From the NCBI RefSeq assembly GCF_900103285.1, contig NZ_FNGS01000010.1:171961-235960 (forward strand): a DNA stretch of 64,000 bases. The letters run 5' to 3'. Shown in pieces: positions 16,630 through 25,817 of this stretch. Every line of letters begins with the position of its first letter. Position 1 is the stretch's first letter. This DNA comes from Siphonobacter aquaeclarae (GTDB lineage Bacteria; Bacteroidota; Bacteroidia; Cytophagales; Spirosomataceae). The translations under genes and the position numbers were made by a program. The notes under the pieces are model-generated. The model did no database searches, was not told the DNA's origin, and saw only the letters and a list, made by a program, of their open reading frames with translations.

Positions 16630-18297
16630 CTACACCAGTTTCTTATACTTAATCCGTTTCGGAGTCGCGTCAGTACCGAGGCGTTTCCGGCGGTTTTCTT
16701 CGTAGTCGGTGAAGTTTCCTTCGAACCAGTATACCTGTGAGTCGCCTTCAAAGGCAAGGATATGCGTAGCGATCCGGTCGAGGAACCAGCGGTCGTGGGA
16801 AATCACCACGGCGCAACCCGCGAAGTTCTCCAGGCCTTCTTCCAGCGCCCGGAGCGTGTTGACGTCGAGGTCGTTCGTCGGCTCATCGAGCAGAAGCAGG
16901 TTGGAACCTTCTTTGAGCATCATCGCAAGGTGAACCCGGTTGCGCTCGCCGCCCGAGAGGTTGGAAATTTTCTTTTCCTGATCGGAGCCGCTGAAATTGA
17001 ACCGGCTCACATAGGCACGGGCGTTAACGGTCCGTCCGCCGACGATCATCGGGTCGTTGCCGCCGGAGATGGTTTCGTAAACGGACTTGTCGGCTTTCAG
17101 GTTGTCGTGAAGCTGATCGACATAGGCCATCTTGACGGTTTCCCCGACCTCAACGGTCCCGGAGTCAGACTCGGCTTGTCCCGTAAGCAGCTTGAAGAGC
17201 GTTGATTTCCCGGCGCCGTTGGGCCCGATGACGCCGACGATACCGGCCGGAGGCAACGAAAATGTCAGATTTTCGAACAGGATACGATCACCATAAGCCT
17301 TCGAAACGCCGCTGAGCTCGATGACTTTGCTGCCCAGACGGGGGCCGGCGGGGATGAAGATTTCCAGTTTGTCTTCCCGTTCCTTCGATTCTTCGCTGAG
17401 GAGCCGTTCGTATGCACCGAGACGGGCCTTGGATTTGGCCTGACGGGCTTTGGGCGCCATACGTACCCACTCCAACTCGCGCTGAAGGGTTTTCTGGCGT
17501 TTGGATTCCTGTTTTTCTTCCTGGGAAAGGCGATTCTGCTTTTGCTCGAGCCAGGAAGTATAGTTGCCTTTCCAGGGGATGCCTTCGCCGCGGTCCAGTT
17601 CGAGGATCCAGCCGGCTACGTTATCGAGGAAGTAGCGGTCGTGCGTAACGGCGATAACGGTACCCTTATACTGGCGGAGGTGTTCTTCGAGCCAGAGAAC
17701 TGATTCAGCGTCAAGGTGGTTGGTCGGTTCGTCCAGAAGGAGGACGTCAGGCTGTTGCAGCAGCAGCCGGCAGAGCGCCACGCGACGGCGTTCTCCACCG
17801 GAAAGCGTGCCGATTTTGGCGTCTTCGGGCGGGCAGCGGAGGGCGTCCATGGCGCGTTCGAGCTTGGTATCAAGTTCCCAGGCATCCAGCGCGTCTAGTT
17901 TTTCCTGCACTTCACCCTGCCGTGCCAGCAGTTTATCGAAATCGGCATCCGGTTCGCCGAAAGCCTCGTTGATTTCCTCGAACTCTTTGAGTAAATTTAC
18001 TACCTCGGAAACACCCTCTTCCACAATTTCACGGACGGTTTTGTCAGGGTCCAGTTGCGGCTCCTGCTCCAGCATACCGACGGAATATCCGGGCGAAAAG
18101 ACGACTTCACCCTGGTAATTTTTGTCGATACCGGCGATAATTCGCATCAGCGTAGACTTCCCGGAACCGTTGAGACCCAGGATGCCGATTTTGGCGCCAT
18201 AGAAGAAGGAAAGAGAAATGTTTTTGATGATGGTGCGGCTGGGTGGAATAACTTTACTTACCCGCGACATCGAAAAGATTATAGTTTCGTTACTCAT
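16630..18297 (-). CDS. ettA: Energy-dependent translational throttle protein EttA (ABC-F)
   Basis: A 555-residue ABC-F ATPase without membrane segments. It has two nucleotide-binding domains. The first has Walker A GLNGSGKST, signature LSGGERRRVAL and Walker B LLLDEPTNHLD. The second has GPNGAGKST, LSGGERNRVHL and LLLDEPTNDLD. Between them is the basic P-site tRNA-interaction linker (KARQAKSKARLGAYERLL). EttA binds the ribosomal E site and gates elongation according to ATP/ADP. The N-terminal FSMSRVSKVIPPSRTIIKNISLSF is characteristic of EttA rather than Uup. It is monocistronic with its own promoter element. Confidence 0.95.
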   Translation of the reverse strand: MSNETIIFSMSRVSKVIPPSRTIIKNISLSFFYGAKIGILGLNGSGKSTLMRIIAGIDKNYQGEVVFSPGYSVGMLEQEPQLDPDKTVREIVEEGVSEVVNLLKEFEEINEAFGEPDADFDKLLARQGEVQEKLDALDAWELDTKLERAMDALRCPPEDAKIGTLSGGERRRVALCRLLLQQPDVLLLDEPTNHLDAESVLWLEEHLRQYKGTVIAVTHDRYFLDNVAGWILELDRGEGIPWKGNYTSWLEQKQNRLSQEEKQESKRQKTLQRELEWVRMAPKARQAKSKARLGAYERLLSEESKEREDKLEIFIPAGPRLGSKVIELSGVSKAYGDRILFENLTFSLPPAGIVGVIGPNGAGKSTLFKLLTGQAESDSGTVEVGETVKMAYVDQLHDNLKADKSVYETISGGNDPMIVGGRTVNARAYVSRFNFSGSDQEKKISNLSGGERNRVHLAMMLKEGSNLLLLDEPTNDLDVNTLRALEEGLENFAGCAVVISHDRWFLDRIATHILAFEGDSQVYWFEGNFTDYEENRRKRLGTDATPKRIKYKKLV

Positions 18298-18333
18298 TTT
18301 TTAGTTTATTTGTTGCTTGAATATCAGCACTGG

Positions 18334-18341
18334 CAAAAGTA
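18334..18341 (-). promoter_or_regulatory. -7 promoter element for ettA
   Basis: Minus-strand TACTTTTG, an exact TAnnTTTG, 36 bases before the ettA ATG. The -33 region has only a weak TGGTC. Confidence 0.5.
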
Positions 18342-18383
18342 GGCGTTCAGGACCGTTTGACCAGTCTCATTCCTCAAAAACCC

Positions 18384-19685
18384 ATGGAAACCACCATCAC
18401 ACCCAACCGCTACGTCGAAGACACCTACGGGTATACCAAAGAAGGGAAAGTTTATCTGAGAGGGTACGGAGAATACCCTGACCGTGAGATCGGTTACGTC
18501 CGTAATACGGAAGAAGAGGCTCTGTCCTATTTCCGTAACCGTTTCCAGCTCGCCCAACAGAAAGTTATCCAGTTGCACCAGGACGTACAGGAAGCGCAGA
18601 ATAAAGGATCTTATCTGACGAAACTGCTGCAGTTACGCAAGAATCTGATTGAGTTTGACGGCCTCGGCGATTTCATGCCGCTGCTGGCTATGCTCGATAA
18701 ACTCGAAGTGTACCTGCGCGACCTGATTTCCTCCAATCAGGTGAAGAACCTGGAGATCAAACGCGCGCTGCTTGATGAAGTGAAGGATGCCGCTACCAAA
18801 ATTCCGGACTGGAATGATGCAACGGCCAAAATTCAGGAAATCAAGAGCAAGTGGCTGAAAACGGGTCCGGTCGACAAGCAGTACATCGATGAAATCGAAG
18901 GTGGTTTTGACCGCGTTTCGGACGATTTCTTCCAGCGCCGCCGGGAGTACTACGCCGAACAGAACCGGATTATCGACGAACGTTTCGAGAAACTCGAAGC
19001 GCTGGTTGCCGAGTCCGAAAAACTGATGCGCAGTACGGAATTTGACGAGGCTTTTGCCCGCGTCCGGCAGTTGCAGAATGAATGGAAAGGCGTTGGTCAG
19101 GTACCGCCCAAGCGCCAGAACAAACTCTGGAAACGCTTTAAAAAGGCAACGACAATCTTCTTTGACCGTTACAACGCTGTCAAGGGAATTACGCCGCGGC
19201 CCCGGGTGGACCCCCGGATTCAGGAACTTCAGGACATTGCCGCCGAGGCAGAGCGCCTGACGGCTTCGATCCACCAGGATGTTATCTCCAAGGCTGCCGA
19301 CCGCGCCAAGGAACTTCTGGTGAAATGGAAGGACCTCGCTCCGAAAGTCAAGACACTCGACCGCAACGTCGCCGAAAAATTCCGGATGGCCTGCGACAAG
19401 GTGTTCGAGCTCAACTACCTCCGCCGCGTTATCGGATACCGCTACCCGGATTTCGATGAGAAACCGAAGCGCGACCAGCTGAAGATCCAGATCTATCAAA
19501 TGGAATACCTTGTCCGCAAGGAGAAGAGTGACCTGGAACAATACCTCGAGTTCGACGGACGTATCCGTTCCTACGTTGCCGCCGACAAAACCCTCTTCCA
19601 GAAGGTGAATACCCAGAAGCGGAAAGTCTCCGTCAAGGAAGCCCTTCTCGTCGAGTTCAAGCGGGAGCTCGAAACTGTTCTGTAG
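18384..19685 (+). CDS. DUF349 domain-containing protein
   Basis: A 433-residue, highly charged, helical cytosolic protein. At least three DUF349 units appear, each with W-x-x-x-G/A-x-V/A-P/D (IPDWNDATAKIQEIKSKW; LQNEWKGVGQVPPKRQNKLWKRFK; LLVKWKDLAPKVKTLDRNV). The family is widespread and of unknown function; some members bind RNA polymerase or act in stress. The first 60 residues (GYTKEGKVYLRGYGEYPDREIGYVR) are typical of the Bacteroidota form. ATG 18384 is chosen over a TTG at 18357 because the conserved N-terminus starts there. Confidence 0.85.
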   Translation: METTITPNRYVEDTYGYTKEGKVYLRGYGEYPDREIGYVRNTEEEALSYFRNRFQLAQQKVIQLHQDVQEAQNKGSYLTKLLQLRKNLIEFDGLGDFMPLLAMLDKLEVYLRDLISSNQVKNLEIKRALLDEVKDAATKIPDWNDATAKIQEIKSKWLKTGPVDKQYIDEIEGGFDRVSDDFFQRRREYYAEQNRIIDERFEKLEALVAESEKLMRSTEFDEAFARVRQLQNEWKGVGQVPPKRQNKLWKRFKKATTIFFDRYNAVKGITPRPRVDPRIQELQDIAAEAERLTASIHQDVISKAADRAKELLVKWKDLAPKVKTLDRNVAEKFRMACDKVFELNYLRRVIGYRYPDFDEKPKRDQLKIQIYQMEYLVRKEKSDLEQYLEFDGRIRSYVAADKTLFQKVNTQKRKVSVKEALLVEFKRELETVL

Positions 19686-19707
19686 GATATTTTTATCAGG
19701 AATACCT

Positions 19708-19737
19708 GAAAGCCAGTCCATCCCGGACTGGCTTTTC
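19708..19737 (+). terminator. Rho-independent terminator
   Basis: AAAGCCAGTCC / GGACTGGCTTT stem with a short loop and T run after the DUF349 gene. Confidence 0.75.
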
Positions 19738-19805
19738 GTTTATATGCCGTACACGATGATCCGGAATTACCTGTACATTCGTCGTTACGATCACACCAAA
19801 ACCGT

Positions 19806-21170
19806 ATGAAACACTTCATCGCTTATTCACTTGTCATTACGCTGGTAATCGGAGCTTGTTCTAAAAAGAAAGACCCGCAACCTGACAAACCGCCGGTAGA
19901 TTCCACCAAAGATTCTGTCGGAAAGGACGTTCGGGACAGCGTTTATTTTGTAGCGAAAGAGCTATATCTATGGAATGAAAATCTACCAAAGCATGTGATC
20001 TTCAAGCCAACCAGCTATGACAGCGCAGAAGCCGTCATGCTTAAAGTCCGGACCTACAGCCCCCTCGGGACGAACGGCAAGAACCTCGACCGCTGGAGCT
20101 TTGCGATGAAGAAGTCGGTTTACGACAAAGTATCTTCCGGAATCAGCGGGGATTTCGGCGTCAGTTTCGGCTGGGCCCCGGGAACTGCGAACGATCTGCG
20201 GATTGCTTCCGTCTACAAAAATTCTGACGCAGGTGTAAAAGGTGTGACGAGAGGGTGGAAAGTAGTATCCATGAATGGCGTAGCTGCGACCAGCGCCAAT
20301 GTAGCCGCGCTGAATACCGCACTCCAGGGAAGCTCGATCGACTTCGCCTTCCAGAAGCCGGACGGTACCCAGCAGACGCTGACGATCAAACGGACGGAAT
20401 ACCAGATCAATCCGGTCCTGACACGTAAAATCATCGAACAAAACGGGAAGAAAATCGGCTACGTTGCCTTTGAAACATTCTTCAGTACGACGGCAGAAGC
20501 GGCACTGAAAGAAGCGTTCAGCTACTTCAAAACAAACGGCGTGACAGAACTGATTTTCGACGAACGGTACAACGGAGGCGGGTATGTTTCCGTTGCCGAA
20601 CGGGCCGCCAACTGGATTGTACCGCAATCGGCCGCCGGAAAGCTGATGTACAAGGATTCACACAACAGCGCGTATGCGAGCTGGAACAAGACGAAGAATT
20701 TTGATACTGCGCTTCCGGCGGAAAACCTGAACCTGTCGCGGGTATTCTTTATCGCGACGGGCAATTCAGCATCCGCAAGCGAATTGCTCATCAATGTTCT
20801 GACGCCGTATCTGACTGTCAAGATTATCGGAAACACGACCTACGGCAAGCCGGCAGGATATTATCCGATTCCGGTGATGAACTACTATTCCCTGCCGCTC
20901 GCCGTCAAGCAGGTCAATGCCAATAACTATGGCGACTATTACGAAGGACTGAAAGCAGACCGTACACAAGTAGACGGCGTAACCTACGACTGGGGCGATC
21001 CGAAGGAGCCTTGTGTCGCCGACGCCCTCGCGTTTATTGCTAACGGTAGTTTCCCGGCGGCTTCCGGCGGGCGCCTGGCAGCCGAGCAGGAAAGTGCGCC
21101 GAAGGTACAGGCAGAGACGCCGTTCCGGGGAGCAGTACTTGCCGCGCCGAAAGGCATCCGGTTGAAATAA
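19806..21170 (+). CDS. S41-family peptidase, lipoprotein
   Basis: A 454-residue lipoprotein. The lipobox cysteine lies near residue 18 (IGACSKKK), then a Pro/Asp linker. An N-terminal helical domain (VYFVAKELYLWNENLPKHV) is followed by a PDZ-like domain (about 110-195, VSFGWAPG...IASVYKNSDAGVKGVTRGWKVVSMNG). The S41 catalytic core carries YNGGGYV and the nucleophile in TGNSASASELL (Ser near 322); a Lys follows in YGKPAGYYP. Related Bacteroidota proteins are carboxy-terminal-processing-like proteases at the cell envelope. A C-terminal extension of about 50 residues is low in complexity. It is monocistronic with terminators on both sides. Confidence 0.88.
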   Translation: MKHFIAYSLVITLVIGACSKKKDPQPDKPPVDSTKDSVGKDVRDSVYFVAKELYLWNENLPKHVIFKPTSYDSAEAVMLKVRTYSPLGTNGKNLDRWSFAMKKSVYDKVSSGISGDFGVSFGWAPGTANDLRIASVYKNSDAGVKGVTRGWKVVSMNGVAATSANVAALNTALQGSSIDFAFQKPDGTQQTLTIKRTEYQINPVLTRKIIEQNGKKIGYVAFETFFSTTAEAALKEAFSYFKTNGVTELIFDERYNGGGYVSVAERAANWIVPQSAAGKLMYKDSHNSAYASWNKTKNFDTALPAENLNLSRVFFIATGNSASASELLINVLTPYLTVKIIGNTTYGKPAGYYPIPVMNYYSLPLAVKQVNANNYGDYYEGLKADRTQVDGVTYDWGDPKEPCVADALAFIANGSFPAASGGRLAAEQESAPKVQAETPFRGAVLAAPKGIRLK

Positions 21171-21171
21171 G

Positions 21172-21205
21172 AAAAGGTCCGCGCCGAAGGCGCGGACCTT
21201 TTTTC
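21172..21205 (+). terminator. Rho-independent terminator
   Basis: AAAAGGTCCGCGCC / GGCGCGGACCTTTT with a GAA loop and T run, starting two bases after the S41 stop codon. Confidence 0.85.
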
Positions 21206-21228
21206 ATGGCTTTCAGGGGAAAAGGCGA

Positions 21229-21858
21229 TCAGAACTTGTAGCCGACGGAAAGTTGTACCGTGGAATTCCGCAGCTGGAAAATATCGTTGAGGGGCATGTT
21301 GTCGGTGAAACTGAAGTCCTTGTTCATGTTGCTGAACCCGTAACTATACCGTCCTCCGATCACAAAATCCCCGGTTTCAAACTCGAGACCCGCTACTCCG
21401 TCGATCCCGGTCCGCCGGAATGCGTCGTTGTAATTGACGGCAAACCAGTTGTTCAGGCCGATACGGGCATTGGCGAGGTAGCTTACCTGCGGACCGGCAA
21501 CGATAGAGACCGCCGGCGTGACATGAAGTTTAAGGAGCAACGGAACATTAATCATATTCATCGTCACATTGCCGAAGCCGTCGACCACCTTGAATCCCTG
21601 CCGGGAGTAAAGTACTTCGGGCTGAAAGCTTACTTTCTCCGTAATCGGAATCTCGGCGAAAAGGCCCGCATGAAAATCCGTACGGCCATTGACGAGGTTA
21701 CCGGGACGAGGCGAAACAATCACATTGGCAAAATTGACACCGGCCTTGAGTCCGAACCGTACGCCCGAGCCGTCTCCGGAAGGGTGATAACGATACGACT
21801 GAGCCTGGGAAACAAAGGCAGAAAAGGTCAGAACGGCAGCAATCAATACTTTTTTCAT
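21229..21858 (-). CDS. Outer-membrane beta-barrel protein (porin-family, PF13568-like)
   Basis: A 209-residue protein. The signal peptide MKKVLIAAVLTFSAFVSQAQS is followed by an eight-strand barrel pattern: alternating hydrophobic strands starting FGLKAGVNFANV, then FHAGLFAEIPITEKVSFQPEVLYSRQG, INVPLLLKLHV, GLEFETGDFVIGGRYSYGFSNM, and a final strand ending in Phe (STVQLSVGYKF). The terminal Phe is the usual BAM signal. Such Bacteroidota proteins have no assigned transport role. ATG 21858 opens the signal peptide; a longer frame to 21912 does not. Confidence 0.85.
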   Translation of the reverse strand: MKKVLIAAVLTFSAFVSQAQSYRYHPSGDGSGVRFGLKAGVNFANVIVSPRPGNLVNGRTDFHAGLFAEIPITEKVSFQPEVLYSRQGFKVVDGFGNVTMNMINVPLLLKLHVTPAVSIVAGPQVSYLANARIGLNNWFAVNYNDAFRRTGIDGVAGLEFETGDFVIGGRYSYGFSNMNKDFSFTDNMPLNDIFQLRNSTVQLSVGYKF

Positions 21859-22029
21859 GGCATTACGGGAAAACCCTGTTGAATTCGGTTCGTGTCCCGG
21901 AGGACGAATCAAAGGTGTCGGGGTTTGGGGAAATTCCGGTACAAGGTGCCGTTAAAGAGTGTTAAGCCTTCCGTCAAAAAATGTTAAAATCAGGGTGTTT
22001 TGTTGGATGATCCTGGCTTTCAGGCATGA

Positions 22030-22062
22030 AAAGAGGGACCCTCCGCCGGAGGGTCCCTCTTA
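22030..22062 (-). terminator. Terminator for the GDP-fucose synthase gene
   Basis: AAGAGGGACCCTCC / GGAGGGTCCCTCTT with a 3-base loop. On the minus strand it sits 18 bases after the stop and is followed by T-rich sequence. Confidence 0.75.
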
Positions 22063-22079
22063 AAAACAAAGGCCGGTTA

Positions 22080-23021
22080 TCAGAGTACCCGGATATCTTC
22101 GTGTTCGACGAATTTTTCGTAAACCTGCCGGATACCTTCGGGAAGTTCAATGCGGTGCCGCCAGCCGAGATGGTGCAACTTACTGACATCCATGAGCTTG
22201 CGTGGAGTGCCATCCGGCTTGGAGGTATTCCAGATCAGCTCGCCGTCGAACCCGACAATGTCTTTGATAAGTAAAGCCAGGTCTTTGATCGAAAGGTCTT
22301 CTCCCGTTCCGATGTTGACAAACTCCTCGCCGTCGTACTCCTGCATGAGGAAATAGCAGGCGTCAGCCAGGTCGTCTGCGTGCAGGAATTCCCGGAGCGG
22401 AGAGCCTGTTCCCCATACTTCGACAGACGGCTGTCCCTGAACCTTTGCCTCATGGAATTTCCGGATGAGAGCAGGAAGAACGTGGGAATTCTGCAGATCG
22501 TAGTTGTCGTTGGGGCCGTACAGGTTAGTCGGCATGACGGAAATAAAATTCCGCCCATACTGCCGCCGGTACGATTCACACATCTTGATACCGGCAATCT
22601 TGGCGATCGCATACGGTTCGTTGGTGGGTTCGAGGGAACCGGTCAGCAGGTAGTCTTCCCGAAGCGGCTGCGGAGCCATTTTCGGATAGATGCAGGAAGA
22701 TCCGAGGAACATCAGTTTCTTCACGTCGGCTACATGGGCGGCGTGAATCACGTTGTTCTGGATCATCAGGTTTTCGTACAGAAAATCGGCACGGTAGGTA
22801 TTATTGGCCACAATACCACCGACTTTGGCCGCGGCGAGAAAGACGTATTCAGGCTTCTCTTCCTCAAAAAAACGAAAGACATCTGCCTGATTGCGGAGAT
22901 CAAGTTCTTTGGAGGTACGGAGAACAAAATTCGAATAGCCTTCCTGCTGAAGCTTGCGAAGAATAGCCGAACCGACCATTCCCCGGTGCCCCGCGATATA
23001 GATTTTGGCGCTTTTTTCCAC
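22080..23021 (-). CDS. fcl: GDP-L-fucose synthase
   Basis: A 313-residue extended short-chain dehydrogenase/reductase. It converts GDP-4-keto-6-deoxymannose to GDP-L-fucose by epimerisation and NADPH reduction in the cytosol. Visible features are the nucleotide-binding [30 protein letters not shown] (catalytic Ser), the YAIAKIAG Tyr-Lys pair, [13 protein letters not shown], and [15 protein letters not shown]. The start is GTG 23021; no ATG lies before the nucleotide-binding loop. The partner Gmd (GDP-mannose dehydratase) is not in the window. The product feeds surface polysaccharide or glycoprotein glycosylation. Confidence 0.95.
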   Translation of the reverse strand: MEKSAKIYIAGHRGMVGSAILRKLQQEGYSNFVLRTSKELDLRNQADVFRFFEEEKPEYVFLAAAKVGGIVANNTYRADFLYENLMIQNNVIHAAHVADVKKLMFLGSSCIYPKMAPQPLREDYLLTGSLEPTNEPYAIAKIAGIKMCESYRRQYGRNFISVMPTNLYGPNDNYDLQNSHVLPALIRKFHEAKVQGQPSVEVWGTGSPLREFLHADDLADACYFLMQEYDGEEFVNIGTGEDLSIKDLALLIKDIVGFDGELIWNTSKPDGTPRKLMDVSKLHHLGWRHRIELPEGIRQVYEKFVEHEDIRVL

Positions 23022-23072
23022 TGCTATGATAAAAGGTTACGTAAACAGACTCAGTTGTTTGCCGCGAAGATC

Positions 23073-23105
23073 GCAAAGATTCCCATACATGTTTACGATC
23101 TTTGC
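23073..23105. promoter_or_regulatory. Divergent near-consensus promoter elements / inverted repeat
   Basis: GCAAAGAT (23073-23080) and ATCTTTGC (23098-23105) form an inverted repeat between the divergent fcl and 23189 genes. Each strand offers an NATCTTTG, one mismatch from TAnnTTTG, pointing towards its own gene. Confidence 0.3.
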
Positions 23106-23188
23106 AGGGAGAATGCCTGCCGGCAGGAAATAATTCCCCGGTGGTGGCGTTTCCTAGAACATTCTCATTTCCAATCTGACCGACACGT

Positions 23189-24229
23189 ATGCGACTCTTC
23201 ACCACGGCCCTGCTGCTTGCCTTCGTCTGCCTCGGACGGACGGGTGCTTATGCCCAGGCCGATACGGCCCTGACCACGAGTAAGAAGCCGTTGATCGAAA
23301 AGAGCAACCGGAAGACGGTGCTGGACGAACTCAAGGAGAAGAAAGATAAAATCAAGGGTGCGCTCAGCAGTAAGGAAAACCTGAAAAAAGCAGCGGCTGA
23401 GGCGGTTTCTGCCGGCGCGGGCGCCTCTACGCCGCTCGGAGAGTTCAGTACCGACGAACTGCCGAAAGACCTGGGCCTGAAACTGAAGACCAGTCGCCGG
23501 AAAAACAGAAAGAAAAAGGTCAATAACTTTCTGCGGAACGATTACGAAGGTATTGCCGTCACCCGTATTTCAAACCGGCTGGGGTCGGGCGATAATGTGA
23601 CCGTTGAAGATTTCTTCGTACTGAAAACCTATCAGCAACCGAGCCCGCTGGTCCGGGACGTCTACTGGTTCGACTACCGCGCGCACCGGATTCTGGCGAC
23701 ACCCATCAAGGATAAAAACTACGCGCAGATTTTGCACGGCCCTTACCGCCGGTTCAAGGGAGAACACCTGGAAGAAGAAGGGTTTTACTACCTCGGAGCT
23801 AAACACGGCCGCTGGGAAAAATATGGCCGCGACCCGGACGGAGACGAAGGGCTGATCGACAAGCAGGTATATGACAAGGGTTTCCCGGGAGAGTCGGTTA
23901 TTACGTATTACGACGACGCACATACGAAAGTAAAGGAGATCGTTCCGAAGATGTTCGGGAAGTATACCGGGCTCTACCGCTCGTTTTATGAAGGTGGTCA
24001 GCTGAAGGAGGAAGGAGAGATGGACGATTCCGTCAAAGTAAAAATCTGGCGGGAATACTATCAGTTCGGGTCCGGCGGGCGCACGAAGAAAGACACGCAG
24101 TATGGCCGCACGAAGTACGAAGAAACAGAACCGTTAGTACTGCGCGAGTACGACAACAAAGGCAAGCTCATCTACGAATACAAAGGAAAAGCGAAGAAGG
24201 AAGAGGAGCCGGCGGCCGAACGTTTCTGA
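23189..24229 (+). CDS. Secreted protein with MORN-like repeats, unknown function
   Basis: A 346-residue protein with a signal peptide (residues 1-24, ending AYAQA). A lysine-rich helical stretch (35-70) and a basic patch (SRRKNRKKKVNN) follow. The second half has Tyr/Gly repeats reminiscent of MORN/YwqK units: HGPYRRFKGEHLEEEGFYYLGAKHGRWEKYG, then YEGGQLKEEGEMDDSVKVKIWREYYQ. MORN-like repeats in secreted Bacteroidota proteins have no settled role. It is probably translationally linked to the next gene, which starts five bases after its stop. Confidence 0.65.
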   Translation: MRLFTTALLLAFVCLGRTGAYAQADTALTTSKKPLIEKSNRKTVLDELKEKKDKIKGALSSKENLKKAAAEAVSAGAGASTPLGEFSTDELPKDLGLKLKTSRRKNRKKKVNNFLRNDYEGIAVTRISNRLGSGDNVTVEDFFVLKTYQQPSPLVRDVYWFDYRAHRILATPIKDKNYAQILHGPYRRFKGEHLEEEGFYYLGAKHGRWEKYGRDPDGDEGLIDKQVYDKGFPGESVITYYDDAHTKVKEIVPKMFGKYTGLYRSFYEGGQLKEEGEMDDSVKVKIWREYYQFGSGGRTKKDTQYGRTKYEETEPLVLREYDNKGKLIYEYKGKAKKEEEPAAERF

Positions 24230-24234
24230 CCGGA

Positions 24235-24708
24235 ATGGAATCTTTTTCGAAAGTAAACCCAATCTGCTTTGACAGTGTCCTGGACCGGCTCGAAGACCGG
24301 GGAGGGCTGCATTTTGTCGCTGTTCCGGCGGAAATAGCTCAACAGGTGAAACAATCCGGGCATTCCCGCCTGGTCTGTACCCTCAATCACCTGCTCGATT
24401 TTCATTGTGCGATACAGTCAGATGGTCAGGGAGGATTTTTCATCCTGGTCGGGACGGATATCCGGCGAAAACTGAAACTGGCCGTCGGGCAGCGACTGTC
24501 CCTGTCCCTTATACCGGATACAAGCGAGTTCGGACGGCCCATGCCGGAAGAATTTCAGGCGGTGCTGGATACGGACGACGAAGGCCGGCGGCTGTTTCTG
24601 GAACTGAAGCCCAGCATGCAGCGGAATATACTGTATTGGGTGAGTTCGGCGAAGTCGGTCGACAAGCGCATCGAACGTTCTCTTGAAATGATCCGGCGGT
24701 TAAAGTAG
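24235..24708 (+). CDS. DUF1905/YdeI-OmpD-associated family protein
   Basis: A 157-residue cytosolic protein. Residues 10-95 are a DUF1905 beta barrel (LHFVAVPAEIAQQV near the start, GFFILVGTDIRRKLKLAVGQRLSLSLIPD). Residues 100-157 are the YdeI/OmdA C-terminal helices (MPEEFQAVLDTDDEGRRLFLEL, YWVSSAKSVDKRIERSLEMI). YdeI-type proteins are linked to resistance to cationic peptides and bacteriocins in other bacteria, and the biochemical basis is unclear. It follows the MORN-like gene by five bases. Confidence 0.8.
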   Translation: MESFSKVNPICFDSVLDRLEDRGGLHFVAVPAEIAQQVKQSGHSRLVCTLNHLLDFHCAIQSDGQGGFFILVGTDIRRKLKLAVGQRLSLSLIPDTSEFGRPMPEEFQAVLDTDDEGRRLFLELKPSMQRNILYWVSSAKSVDKRIERSLEMIRRLK

Positions 24709-24786
24709 CGGATCTGCCTGTTTCCGGAGCGGGAGAATAGCATGGAAATACATCCTTTCCAGGCTGTTGAGAAAAAATGAGTTTTG

Positions 24787-24822
24787 TACTTTTGTAAAAA
24801 TCAGGAGATTGGCCTAACTTTG
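24787..24822 (+). promoter_or_regulatory. Promoter(s) for the yceD-rpmF-plsX-fabH block
   Basis: TTTG at 24791-24794, a 20-base spacer and TAACTTTG at 24815-24822 form a complete Bacteroidota promoter 21 bases before the yceD ATG. The upstream TACTTTTG at 24787-24794 is a second exact -7 match, so two tandem starts are possible. Confidence 0.7.
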
Positions 24823-24842
24823 CGAGCCTTTTTGACGCCAGT

Positions 24843-25403
24843 ATGCTTAACTCGAAAGAACTGAGAAAGTACGACATTGAGATCGTCCAGCTCGAAAACA
24901 AGCATTACGACTTTGAATTCGAGGGGGGAGAGGCGTTTTTTGCGGCCCTGGATCAGGAATTAATCCGTAAAGGAGCGTTCCGGGCGAAGGTAGGTCTGGA
25001 CAAGTCATCGACGATGATCCAGCTTTCGTTCGACATCGAAGGAACGTATGAACTGATTTGTGACCGTAGCCTGGACCCGTTCGACGAGCCATTCCGGGCA
25101 AAGGAAAAGATGATTCTGAAATTCGGGGACAGGAACGAAGTACTGTCCGATGAAATCGAGATCATCACCTGGGAAACGACGACCATCAATGTGGCCCGGT
25201 ACCTGTTCGACTTTATTGGTCTGACAGTTCCCATGAAAAAGCTTCATCCCCGGTTCCGGAAACCGGAGGAAGAGGAAGAAGAGGAGGAGGATCAGACGCT
25301 CGTCTATTCGTCGGCCAAGCCGGACGAGGAGACGGAGCCGGAAGTAGATCCCCGCTGGGCGGCGCTTCAGCAACTGAAGAATGGCCGGAGCAAGGATCAG
25401 TGA
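24843..25403 (+). CDS. DUF177 (YceD) family protein
   Basis: A 186-residue protein. The core contains the family's FDIEGTYELICDRSLDPF, with the single Cys of the Bacteroidota form, and MILKFGDRNEVLSDEIEIITWETTTINVARYLFDFIGLTVPMKKLHP, close to the DUF177 consensus. The C-terminus is a long acidic run near residues 143-150. In plants and E. coli the family is tied to 23S rRNA processing. It almost always precedes rpmF and plsX, as here, which supports the call. Confidence 0.9.
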   Translation: MLNSKELRKYDIEIVQLENKHYDFEFEGGEAFFAALDQELIRKGAFRAKVGLDKSSTMIQLSFDIEGTYELICDRSLDPFDEPFRAKEKMILKFGDRNEVLSDEIEIITWETTTINVARYLFDFIGLTVPMKKLHPRFRKPEEEEEEEEDQTLVYSSAKPDEETEPEVDPRWAALQQLKNGRSKDQ

Positions 25404-25468
25404 ATCGAAAAACTACGAAAAACAACAAACGGCCTCGTCTTGTATGAGGCTCCTAATTAAGAAAAACA

Positions 25469-25663
25469 ATGGCACACCCTAAACGCCGTCACTCCAGCAC
25501 CCGTCGCGATAAACGCCGTACGCACGATAACCTGACTGTAAAGCAACTCGCAACGGACGCAACTACGGGCGAAGTACACCTGTACCACCGCGCACACGTA
25601 CACGAAGGCAACCTGTATTACCGTGGTAAACTGGTAGTAGAAAACTACAAAGCGAACGCCTAA
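25469..25663 (+). CDS. rpmF: Large ribosomal subunit protein bL32
   Basis: A 64-residue basic protein beginning [20 protein letters not shown], the bL32 signature (PKRR-S-x-x-R-R-x-x-R-R). The zinc-binding cysteines of some bL32 proteins are absent, so this is the zinc-free type. The usual neighbour order yceD-rpmF-plsX is kept. Confidence 0.97.
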   Translation: MAHPKRRHSSTRRDKRRTHDNLTVKQLATDATTGEVHLYHRAHVHEGNLYYRGKLVVENYKANA

Positions 25664-25785
25664 ATGCGGGCTTCGGGAATGGTTAATTGTTAATGGTTCA
25701 GTGAAAATGAGACTTTTGTGGAAGCACGGAAGCTCTTTCAGTCGAACGATTAGCAATTAACCATTCGTTTTTTTGGCGAATGCCT

Positions 25786-25793
25786 TATTTTTG
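25786..25793 (+). promoter_or_regulatory. -7 promoter element for plsX
   Basis: TATTTTTG, an exact TAnnTTTG, 24 bases before ATG 25818. The best upstream TTTG (25772-25775) is too close, so the -33 is unclear. The element lies inside any upstream extension of the plsX frame, supporting the ATG chosen. Confidence 0.45.
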
Positions 25794-25817
25794 CCCGCCA
25801 CCAAACTGGTTAGCTTA

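Noticed and set aside
18633..19721. A 362-codon minus-strand frame opposite the DUF349 gene
   Set aside because: Antisense to repeated DUF349 motifs; no recognisable protein.
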